Both the position numbers and the translations under genes were made by a program. Of a stretch of DNA of 13,243 nt, positions 1 through 5,840 are shown piece after piece (within the stretch, counting starts at the first letter, position 1; the number at the start of each line of letters is the position of its first letter). The stretch comes from Parachlamydiaceae bacterium (lineage in GTDB: Bacteria > Chlamydiota > Chlamydiia > Chlamydiales > Parachlamydiaceae), in NCBI GenBank assembly GCA_013817115.1, contig JACDDG010000021.1, forward strand, positions 1 to 13,243. Reading direction: 5' to 3'. The notes below the pieces were generated by a model. The model worked only from the letters and a program-made list of their open reading frames with translations, was not told where the DNA came from and made no database searches.

Positions 1-180
1 TGTAATTTCTACAATTCGGCCAACAAGTATTGTACCTGGTGTATGTTGGGGGGTCTCTGGTGTCACTACGGACTCTTTAAGTCCTAAAAGCTTTTTAAAG
101 TCCTGAGCATCTTGCTCCTGGAAGGATACATCATCAATGATGTTGCTCTCTGTCCAGCTGTGTTGAGGGTTTCTAGGCAT
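1..180 (-). CDS. rpsA: 30S ribosomal protein S1, N-terminal 60 residues (runs off left edge)
   Basis: The minus strand encodes 60 codons from an ATG at 180 down to the window edge, beginning MPRNPQHSWTES and ending PGTILVGRIVEIT. The end matches the first strand of an S1/OB-fold RNA-binding domain (G-x-I-x-x-G-x-V-x-x-I). An acidic N-terminal leader of about 45 residues before the first S1 domain resembles chlamydial S1 as I recall it (start MPK..., then a PGAILKGTVVDI-like segment). S1 binds mRNA on the 30S subunit and helps initiation. AGGAG at 192-196 (minus sense) lies 11 bases before the ATG and supports this start. Only the N-terminus is visible, so another S1-domain protein is possible. 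Confidence 0.72.
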   Translation of the reverse strand, partial: MPRNPQHSWTESNIIDDVSFQEQDAQDFKKLLGLKESVVTPETPQHTPGTILVGRIVEIT

Positions 181-374
181 GTTAAGGGAATCTCCTGTTT
201 CATTCTTAGTCAGTGTAATCTAGACGTAATAAAATAGCAATACTTATGATTGGAGATTGAGAAAAGGTTTCATGCATGTCCTGCTCTTTTTGTATTGAAG
301 TTTTTTATGCTCAATTTAACTTTACTTCTTTGATTTTTGCTGGTATTCTCTAATCACTGCATTAATATTTTGGT
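181..374. other. Intergenic region upstream of rpsA
   Basis: This is the left part of the 846-base gene-free stretch between rpsA and the Nudix gene. I see no ORF or RNA gene. On the minus strand, TGCTATTTT (an extended -10 with its hexamer at 236-231) is a possible rpsA promoter element, but it lacks a convincing -35 box. The rpsA Shine-Dalgarno lies at 192-196. The rest of the stretch (375-977) is repeat DNA described separately. Confidence 0.35.
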
Positions 375-391
375 GGCATTTCCGCGCCCTA

Positions 392-566
392 CTATAGCCC
401 TTTTCATATGACTTCGTATCAAAAATATCAAAATTGCAGCAGATTTTGCGGCAGATTGCGGTCGCAGAAAACGTGACATACATGATTGTAGGCGCGTTTT
501 CTGCGACCGCAAGATGTCGTAAAAGATGCGCAATTTTGATACGAAGCCATATGAAAAGGACTATAG
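392..566. repeat. Inner MITE-like inverted repeat inserted in the larger element
   Basis: The left arm starts CTATAGCCCTTTTCATATG (392) and the right arm ends with its near-perfect complement, CATATGAAAAGGACTATAG (566). Similarity continues inward through CTTCGTATCAAAA to a perfect inner arm, GCGGTCGCAGAAAACG against CGTTTTCTGCGACCGC. The unpaired centre is roughly 473-492. TA dinucleotides at 390-391 and 572-573 would fit a TA target duplication of the Tc1/mariner/IS630 type, but the right boundary is uncertain because CTCTC lies between the arm and the second TA. There is no coding capacity. Confidence 0.65.
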
Positions 567-589
567 CTCTCTATGACCCACGCCTTTTC

Positions 590-948
590 AGGAGAGAACT
601 GCCCTAAAGTCCCAATGGGGACGGCCCTGTCTTTAGCCCATCATAGTTAGCGCCGGTAGATGCAAACTATGTGAACGCTATAATTATATCGTTGAGTCCC
701 AATGGGGACAGCCCTGTTTGTATTCCTAGATTAATACCATTTGGATTTGTGGGAAAAACCAAACAGGGCCATCCCTATCGGGACTCAACAATATAATATA
801 GCGTTCCCATAGTTTGCACCTACCGGCGCTACAATTGAAAAGTGTTACCTATGTCTATGAACTAAATGTTACCTATGTGACCGATCGAACCACACTGTGG
901 GCTAAAGACAGGGCTGTCCCCATTGGGACTTTAGGGCAGTTCTCTCCT
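590..948. repeat. Multi-level palindrome with four GTCCC-N4-GGGAC modules
   Basis: The outer arms 590-640 and 898-948 are complementary at 50 of 51 positions. The inner arms 648-720 and 760-831 are complementary over about 72 bases with a handful of mismatches. Each arm carries a module that is itself a small hairpin, GTCCCAATGGGGAC, at 609-622, 696-709, 771-784 (degenerate) and 916-929. Each is next to GCCCTGT or its complement. A transcript could form a cruciform-like, branched fold. The high arm identity suggests recent spread or gene conversion between arms. Confidence 0.75.
843..879. repeat. Direct repeats TGTTACCTATGT, possible insertion-sequence end
   Basis: TGTTACCTATGT occurs at 843-854 and 868-879, 25 bases apart, followed by GACCGATC. 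This roughly 65-base segment (832-897) is present in only one half of the palindrome; the matching place on the left (641-647) has just seven bases. From memory, closely spaced copies of this type of motif occur at the ends of IS21/IS481-type elements, so this may be a residual IS end. That attribution is not demonstrated here. Confidence 0.35.
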
Positions 949-1026
949 AAATGCGGGCCATAGGGCGCGAGAATGCCTCTAAAAAAGCAGCCACAATTTT
1001 AAGCAAATTGGAGTTAATTTTAATAA

Positions 1027-1503
1027 ATGGAAAAATTTATTCTCAGCGATACCCATTCAGAATTTTTTGAAAATGCGATTGTGTGCTCAGGTGGGTATTG
1101 TACATTTAAAGGGAAGCTTCTTTTATTGAAACGACACTCTCAAAAACTTTTTGGTAACTTGTGGGGAGTTCCAGGCGGAAAACTTGAGCCTGGAGAGACT
1201 CCAGAAGATGGTCTTATTCGCGAGGTCTATGAAGAGGCAGGCTTTATGGTCGATAGAACTCTCATTGAACCCATTCATACGCTTTACATTCATTCCACTG
1301 GAATTTTGTCACACCGGGTTATTTATCATATGTTCTATTGCCCTTTGCTAGAGTTACCGGAACTGAATGTTCATCTCGATGAACATTCAGAGGCACAATG
1401 GGTTACACCTGCCGAAGGGCTGGAGCTAGAGCTTGTTACTGCAGGCGGGATAGAAGCGATACAAATATACCGAGATTTTTTAATACGCCGCAATGCTTCA
1501 TAG
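1027..1503 (+). CDS. Nudix hydrolase family protein
   Basis: This 158-residue protein has a complete Nudix box at residues 51-73: G51, E57, R65-E66, E69-E70, G72-F73, fitting G-x5-E-x7-R-E-U-x-E-E-x-G-U. The glutamates bind the divalent metal used to hydrolyse nucleoside-diphosphate-linked substrates. The preceding strands (residues 17-48, including LLLLKRHSQKLFGNLWGVPGG) look like the usual MutT-type beta sheet. The length is typical of a stand-alone Nudix domain with no targeting signal, so it is probably cytosolic. The substrate cannot be inferred. GGAG at 1010-1013 is 13 bases before the ATG, a rather long spacing, but no better start exists upstream of the box. The gene lies next to the large palindromic element and converges on the next gene with a 14-base gap. 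Confidence 0.88.
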   Translation: MEKFILSDTHSEFFENAIVCSGGYCTFKGKLLLLKRHSQKLFGNLWGVPGGKLEPGETPEDGLIREVYEEAGFMVDRTLIEPIHTLYIHSTGILSHRVIYHMFYCPLLELPELNVHLDEHSEAQWVTPAEGLELELVTAGGIEAIQIYRDFLIRRNAS

Positions 1504-1517
1504 CACGTTTGGGTAGA

Positions 1518-2156
1518 TTATAGAGCGAAAGTATACTTGTCATTTGAATACTCATTTAAATAATTTTTTTGTGTTTCTAAAAATTTATTAATTGCGTTCT
1601 GTTGAGAAGTTTCAAGTCTTGCTTTTCTAGTTTCATTTTTAGTTTCAATTGTTTCAAGCCAGTTCTTCGTGGGGATAATGCAGGATTTAAGATTTCGTTG
1701 TAATAATGAGTAATGAGGGGGTATTGAGTTACTAAAAGTGCAATATTTAAAAAATGCACAACTTCCAATTGCGATTGAAATTAGTGCATGAACGGGTGCA
1801 TTATTGGCAATAAATAATACGGCAAGCCCCATGCCGATAGCAAAAATTGCTCCTGCAAGATTCCGTATTACTTTATCAACATCGAAGTATTGAAGAAAAA
1901 ATTGTCTAAAGCGTTGTCTAAAGGAGTTCTCAACTTTTAGCTTTTCGATATTTACTGCATAACGATGTAAGTCATAAAATTCAGGGGGAATAGTATCGTA
2001 ACATTTTAAATTCGTTAAAGCTTTCATTAAAATTCTGTCCGAAATTCCTCGAGAGTAACCATCTAAGGAATTACCCTCTCCCACAGCGGAAGTAAGGATG
2101 CCTCTTTCGTTTATAAAGTTATTCCTTTCGCTGGCTAATTCATTTATAATATTCAT
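1518..2156 (-). CDS. Unknown membrane protein with Inc-like hydrophobic hairpin
   Basis: I recognise no family. The protein has 212 residues if started at the ATG at 2156, which follows AAAGGAG by four bases. An in-frame ATG at 2192 lacks a Shine-Dalgarno and lies inside the proposed promoter. Two hydrophobic segments at about 99-117 and 120-136, joined by a very short turn (NNAPV), form a hairpin. The roughly 95-residue N-terminal part and 75-residue C-terminal part are polar and charged, the latter helical and K/E/N-rich. There is no signal peptide. A bilobed hydrophobic hairpin flanked by cytosolic domains is the hallmark of chlamydial Inc proteins, which type III secretion inserts in the inclusion membrane. 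That role is an inference from architecture only; an ordinary inner-membrane protein is the alternative. Confidence 0.6.
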   Translation of the reverse strand: MNIINELASERNNFINERGILTSAVGEGNSLDGYSRGISDRILMKALTNLKCYDTIPPEFYDLHRYAVNIEKLKVENSFRQRFRQFFLQYFDVDKVIRNLAGAIFAIGMGLAVLFIANNAPVHALISIAIGSCAFFKYCTFSNSIPPHYSLLQRNLKSCIIPTKNWLETIETKNETRKARLETSQQNAINKFLETQKNYLNEYSNDKYTFAL

Positions 2157-2182
2157 AAGTCTCCTTTGGCTTTTTATATAAT

Positions 2183-2211
2183 AAATTAACATATTTGCCC
2201 CTAGGTGTCAA
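2183..2211 (-). promoter_or_regulatory. Candidate promoter of the Inc-like gene (minus strand)
   Basis: Read on the minus strand, a perfect -35 hexamer TTGACA (2211-2206) is followed after 17 bases by TAATTT (2188-2183). A TG one base before it makes an extended -10 (TGTTAATTT). Transcription would start near 2176, giving a leader of about 20 bases that just includes the AAAGGAG at 2167-2161. This supports the ATG at 2156 as the start. Confidence 0.5.
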
Positions 2212-2251
2212 TGGCGAAATTGTTGGCAAAATTGTTAAGAAAAATTGTTGT

Positions 2252-2281
2252 TTGTCATAAAAACTACACCACAAATTTAAT
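2252..2281 (+). promoter_or_regulatory. Candidate promoter of the GT39 gene
   Basis: TTGTCA (2252-2257, five of six to the -35 consensus) and TTTAAT (2276-2281, five of six to the -10 consensus) are separated by 18 bases in the divergent intergenic region. The leader to the ATG at 2402 would be about 114 bases and very AT-rich. Such matches arise by chance in AT-rich DNA, hence the modest confidence. Confidence 0.38.
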
Positions 2282-2401
2282 TTTTTTCTAATTTAATGCT
2301 TTACTATATTTAAATATTTTGATATTTTTAATTAGTTATCAGCTTCTCTGATTCTCTGAAGTATATGTGTCCTAATCTACAAAAGGTATGGAAAATTTAC
2401 A

Positions 2402-3907
2402 ATGTTCATTCCTAAATTAATGTCGCTTAACCGACTTCTTATCTCATTATTATTGCTGAAAGGCGTGCTTTTAGGCATTTTGATCTATTCCGGAGCTATT
2501 GGTTTAGGACCTGATGAAGCTCAGTATTGGACATGGAGTCAACAACTTGATATTGGGTACTATAGTAAGCCTCCTGGAATTGCGTGGCAGATAGCCTTAG
2601 GGACAGCTTTATTTGGCAATAGCGAATTTGGGGTGCGCTTTTTTTCTTTAGTGATTGGATTTTTGCTTCCCCTGGCCGTTTATGGATTGGCACGTTCTTG
2701 CCGTTTGCAGCCACTAACCTCTTTTTGGGCTGCTATTGTAATGGCATTTTCTCCTCTCGGAATAATGGCATCGGTTTTGGCCATCACGGATGGGGGCAAC
2801 GTTTTATTTTGGACATTAGCAATGATGTTTGTGTGCCGATCTTTAGAAAGTGGAAAACCGATGCCTTATTATATTATTGGGGTACTTATTCTTTTTGGCA
2901 GCCTCTTCAAATGGCCCATGTATCTTTTTTGGATTGTAATCATTGCTTATGAAATTTGGGAAAGACGCTCGTTTTCGTGGAATTTATTTGGTGGAATTCT
3001 ATTATCACTTTTAGGATTGTTGCCGGCTTTTATTTGGAACATACAACGTGATTTCCCCACTTTTAGGCATGTATTTTCGACTATGTACGGTAAGGAAACA
3101 ATTGACGTTGGTACTACGACATTAATAAAAGGAAATTTCCTTGAATTTGTAGGGGCTCAAAGTTTGTTGTTTTCACCTATATTATTTGTCTGCTTAATCC
3201 TTGCCTTTGTGGCGCTTTTTAAGGCTCGGCATTCGCTTTCACTTTCATTGAAATTTTGCGCAGCCTCAACTTTTGTGGTTCTTCTTGTCTACGCGATTTA
3301 TTCCTGTTTTAAGAAAATGCAGGGCAACTGGTGTGACTTTGTGTATCCGTCAGCGTGCGTTTTGATTGCATGGTATGCCTGTGAAAGCAGCAAAAAAGCT
3401 TTTGTTTGGTTGAAGGCTGGAGTCGTTTCTGCTGTTGCCATAGTTGTGATCTTATTTATGTTTCCACAGCCTTTCAAGCATAATTTGGGTTGGACCACTT
3501 TGCGCGGCACTTTAGCAGATTTAGGCTATGAACCAGCTAAGCAGTTTCTTTTTAGCGATAAATATCAGATGAGCAGTCTCTTGAGTTTTTATGGTCCAGC
3601 GCAAAAACGCGCTTATTTTTTGAATTTGCATGGGATGCGTAATAACCAGTTCTCCTATTGGCCAGGGATGGAAATTGAGCAAATGGGAAAGGAAGGATTG
3701 TTTGTTGCGGAACGTAGTGGTTCTCATGAAGATAATCACCTTTTTGTTGCGAATTACGAAAAAGCTCTTGTTCCCTATTTTGCTGAAGTGCAATTTTTAG
3801 GGGAGTTTCCGTTGGTAAATTGGCGTGGCAAGTCGTTAAAGAATGCCTACATCTTTAGCTGTATTGGTTATACGGGAGAGGTTCCTGGCGGTGTAACGAC
3901 TTACTAA
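2402..3907 (+). CDS. GT39 family membrane glycosyltransferase (ArnT/PMT-like)
   Basis: This 501-residue polytopic protein has the layout of ArnT/PMT-type enzymes, which move a sugar from a polyprenyl-phosphate donor to lipid A, protein or another acceptor on the outer face of the inner membrane. After a first membrane segment (about 11-33) comes the hallmark acidic pair D38-E39 in GPDEAQYWTWSQ, then GYYSKPPG at 52-59, both typical of the bacterial PMT_2/ArnT branch. ITDGGNVLFW at 128-137 resembles a second conserved luminal motif. Further hydrophobic segments run to about 353, followed by a soluble domain of about 145 residues, presumably periplasmic. The start has only a weak purine stretch (AAAAGG) upstream. 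It stands alone as a transcription unit. The acceptor and donor are unknown, so ArnT itself should not be assumed. Confidence 0.83.
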   Translation: MFIPKLMSLNRLLISLLLLKGVLLGILIYSGAIGLGPDEAQYWTWSQQLDIGYYSKPPGIAWQIALGTALFGNSEFGVRFFSLVIGFLLPLAVYGLARSCRLQPLTSFWAAIVMAFSPLGIMASVLAITDGGNVLFWTLAMMFVCRSLESGKPMPYYIIGVLILFGSLFKWPMYLFWIVIIAYEIWERRSFSWNLFGGILLSLLGLLPAFIWNIQRDFPTFRHVFSTMYGKETIDVGTTTLIKGNFLEFVGAQSLLFSPILFVCLILAFVALFKARHSLSLSLKFCAASTFVVLLVYAIYSCFKKMQGNWCDFVYPSACVLIAWYACESSKKAFVWLKAGVVSAVAIVVILFMFPQPFKHNLGWTTLRGTLADLGYEPAKQFLFSDKYQMSSLLSFYGPAQKRAYFLNLHGMRNNQFSYWPGMEIEQMGKEGLFVAERSGSHEDNHLFVANYEKALVPYFAEVQFLGEFPLVNWRGKSLKNAYIFSCIGYTGEVPGGVTTY

Positions 3908-3917
3908 TGTAAGTTGT

Positions 3918-3972
3918 CGTTCCTTAAACCCGTCGGCGGCGAGCAGCTTACTGTCTATGGGCCTAAAGAACG
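3918..3972. terminator. Weak inverted repeat between convergent genes, possible terminator
   Basis: CGTTCCTTAAACCC (3918-3931) and GGGCCTAAAGAACG (3959-3972) can pair at 11 of 14 positions around a 27-base loop. They lie between the 3' ends of the GT39 gene and the coiled-coil gene. No T-tract follows on either strand, so intrinsic termination is doubtful. Confidence 0.28.
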
Positions 3973-3988
3973 AGCCCCTGGAGAAATC

Positions 3989-4966
3989 TCAAGTGAATAA
4001 TACTCTGTTGACTCTGGGAGCCTTTTCTTCGCTCAAAGATGTTCCAGAGGAGGGGGTTTGCCTGTTAACAGGCATGGTACTGTAAGAAGAACTTTTAACA
4101 GGGCTTTTATATGGGCTTGCATTTTTTTGAATATAGTAACTAGGGCTATATAACTTTTCAGGAGGCACTGCTTTTTGCAATTTTTCGATCTCGGATCTCA
4201 GCCTGCGGTTTTTCTTTTTCTGTCTACCATAAATTTTCTTTATAGAATCATAATCGATTATTAAATCACTTATGTTATTGTTTAGATGAGTAATGCTCTG
4301 TTGCTGGCAAATAACCTTATCTTGCAGATCGTAAATTGTGTTACGCATATGGTTCATTAGGGCTTTTTCAGATTCGCTTTTTATTTCAAATTTTTGAAGT
4401 TCATTTCCCCAGGTGGACTCTTCTATAAGCAAATCCGCATTCCTTAATAGATCGTCGATAATTTTTTCTTGTTTTTCGTAAAGGGCTTTCCTTTTTTTGG
4501 GTTGTAATGCGATCCTTCTTATTTTTTTATGATTAATGTTATTAATTTCTTTGCTTTCAATTTGAATAGAATCTTGAAGTTTTTTTTCAAGCCCTCTTAT
4601 TATAAATTCTTGAACCCTAATTACTTCGGAAAATCTGTCATTTTTAGGAGAATTTTCTTCGAGATTGTATTTTCGGAAGTGTGTTAGGGCAGCTATGGGA
4701 TTGATCAATCCTTTTATGTAGCAAATTCCTGACTCTATAAGAAATATTATAGGCTTAAAAATAAGGTTAGCTAAACCATCAATAATAAGTGTTATTGGCA
4801 CCAATGTTATGCTGATTGTTTTAGAAATTAGATATCCGAAAAATTTTTTAGGAAAAGAAGCTGAGGGCAATTGAGTTTGTTCATGATAGGCTGCGCTTAC
4901 CTCTAAAAGTTTCATTGTAAGGCTTGGCAATGTATAGGGTGATGCTTGTGATGCATTGTTAATCAT
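3989..4966 (-). CDS. Unknown Inc-like protein with coiled coil and Ser/Pro-rich tail
   Basis: No family is recognised. The ATG at 4966 is preceded by GAGGA eight bases upstream, giving 325 residues; a further 19 codons upstream reach only a TTG without a Shine-Dalgarno. Residues 42-88 form a long hydrophobic stretch with two lobes (about 43-62 and 65-88, broken by an Asp-Gly and a Lys-Pro). Residues 110-270 are charged, heptad-like and probably a coiled coil, ending in a basic patch (RQKKKNRRLRSE). The last 50 residues are rich in Ser, Pro, Tyr and Lys and look disordered. Lack of a signal peptide plus a bilobed hydrophobic region and coiled coil suggests a type III-secreted inclusion-membrane protein. 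This is inference from architecture. Confidence 0.58.
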   Translation of the reverse strand: MINNASQASPYTLPSLTMKLLEVSAAYHEQTQLPSASFPKKFFGYLISKTISITLVPITLIIDGLANLIFKPIIFLIESGICYIKGLINPIAALTHFRKYNLEENSPKNDRFSEVIRVQEFIIRGLEKKLQDSIQIESKEINNINHKKIRRIALQPKKRKALYEKQEKIIDDLLRNADLLIEESTWGNELQKFEIKSESEKALMNHMRNTIYDLQDKVICQQQSITHLNNNISDLIIDYDSIKKIYGRQKKKNRRLRSEIEKLQKAVPPEKLYSPSYYIQKNASPYKSPVKSSSYSTMPVNRQTPSSGTSLSEEKAPRVNRVLFT

Positions 4967-5122
4967 GATTAATTTCCTCTTGAGATATTCATTAGTGTTA
5001 GGCTTGCATTTCTTGTGTGTCAAAATTTATCACATTGTTAAATTTAAAACAACACATCCAATATGCTAAGCTCAATTACTCCATTATTTCTTTGCTTTTT
5101 GTGTGCTATGCGATATAACGAC
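4967..5122. other. Divergent intergenic region left of the MITE-like element
   Basis: With the palindrome at 5123-5290 this makes up the 341-base gap between the coiled-coil gene (-) and the small unknown gene (+). Apart from the possible minus-strand promoter I see no ORF, RNA gene or further repeat here. Confidence 0.35.
4995..5023 (-). promoter_or_regulatory. Possible promoter of the coiled-coil gene (minus strand)
   Basis: On the minus strand a perfect TTGACA (5023-5018) is followed after 17 bases by TAACAC (5000-4995), a poor -10. The leader would be about 20 bases and would include the AGAGGAAA ribosome-binding site. The same TTGACA overlaps the TTG that could artificially extend the ORF, another reason to prefer the ATG at 4966. 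Confidence 0.3.
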
Positions 5123-5290
5123 GCATATACCGAAGAGCTTTGAGGTTTTGGCTTTTGGCTTTGAGAAATCCTCGGGATTCAGCGATCAAAATGACCCAAT
5201 ATTATAATATGGGATCATTTTTGATCGCTTAATCGCGTGAGCTTTCTCTTTGCCAAAAACCAAAATTTTGAACGCTCTTCGGTATATAGC
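5123..5290. repeat. MITE-like nested palindrome, 168 bp
   Basis: The ends are inverted copies: GCATATACCGAAGAGC at the left against the complement of GCTCTTCGGTATATAGC at the right. The arms continue as TTTGAGGTTTTGGC...GAGAAA (to 5168) against 5243-5290, with several mismatches. A second, inner palindrome pairs AGCGATCAAAATGACCCAAT (5181-5200) with 5209-5229. There is no coding capacity. The right end lies four bases before the AAGGAG of the next gene, so the element forms nearly all of that gene's upstream region. It shares no obvious sequence with the elements at 375-977. Confidence 0.7.
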
Positions 5291-5307
5291 ACCAAGGAGA
5301 TTAAGAT

Positions 5308-5727
5308 ATGTCTATTCGTGTAGATGAGCTTTTTTCCAATTTTTGCGAACTCTACGAGGAGCTCGATAGATTTTGCGGTTTAAATAGTGTTGAGAGAGAA
5401 CAACTCTGTTTTCACACAGTTGTAAGACTTTTTGCAGAATTTTCAGAAAATTTATCACGTATTAGTGAATTGAAAGAAAATGATTGGGGGGCTTTAAGGA
5501 TCATGGCGGGGAGAATTCGGAATTTATCAGAAATTGAATGCAAAAATTATGAAAAATCATGGCTGAATTATTCTAAAGGAATTATATCGTGTTTTCAAAA
5601 TTTTTGGGTTTTTGGAATCTTTGAAAATTCCGGAACACTTGGAATGACCCAAGCAGATGATCTTCTCTATATAACAGAAAGGTTATATGCAGAGCTTTCC
5701 ATCCAGAAAGCTGTACGTAAGCTTTGA
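5308..5727 (+). CDS. Small protein of unknown function
   Basis: This 139-residue protein is unrecognised. The start is well supported: AAGGAG at 5294-5299, eight bases before the ATG. The sequence is soluble and mostly alpha-helical in appearance, with many Glu, Leu and Phe residues and five Cys (about 12, 23, 34, 78 and 94). It has no signal peptide, clear membrane segment or metal motif. The upstream region is almost wholly the palindrome at 5123-5290, so any promoter lies within or beyond that element. It converges on the antiporter gene across a 113-base gap with no clear terminator. It could be a lineage-specific gene; a strong ribosome-binding site and an intact frame argue that it is real. 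Confidence 0.6.
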   Translation: MSIRVDELFSNFCELYEELDRFCGLNSVEREQLCFHTVVRLFAEFSENLSRISELKENDWGALRIMAGRIRNLSEIECKNYEKSWLNYSKGIISCFQNFWVFGIFENSGTLGMTQADDLLYITERLYAELSIQKAVRKL

Positions 5728-5840
5728 ATAGGGCTACGGAGAATGAAAGCATGCTAATATAAATGTTAGAAGCATACGACCCCAAGCCACGTTTGATGCT
5801 AATATTCTGATCGAGGATTTCTCTATACAATTCCCCAAAT

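Larger units (their letters stand above)
375..977. repeat. Composite nested palindromic element (MITE-like, about 600 bp)
   Basis: The outermost ends are inverted copies: GGCATTTCCGCGCCCTA at 375-391 and the complement of GGCATTCTCGCGCCCTA at 961-977, matching at 15 of 17 positions. Inside lie a long palindrome (590-948) and, directly after the left end, a separate palindromic element (392-566). When 392-573 is left out, the left arm continues from the terminal repeat through TGACCCACGCC to AGGAGAGAACTG, much like the right arm (TGGCCCGCATTT then AGGAGAGAACTG). The arrangement therefore reads as one element inserted into another. No transposase is encoded, as in MITEs or large REPIN-like repeats. 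The family is not recognised. Confidence 0.7.

Noticed and set aside
609..929. CRISPR array suggested by four copies of a 14-21 base repeat
   Set aside because: The copies are in opposing orientations, unequally spaced, and embedded in longer complementary arms; there are no regular spacers and no cas genes.
2157..2192. Longer start (MLIYYIKSQRRL...) for the gene at 1518-2156
   Set aside because: No Shine-Dalgarno upstream and the region overlaps the proposed -10; the ATG at 2156 directly follows AAAGGAG.
5728..5840. Direct repeat ATGCTAATAT (5751-5760 and 5796-5805) as a regulatory or mobile signal
   Set aside because: Two ten-base AT-rich copies in a short intergenic gap can arise by chance and match no known signal.
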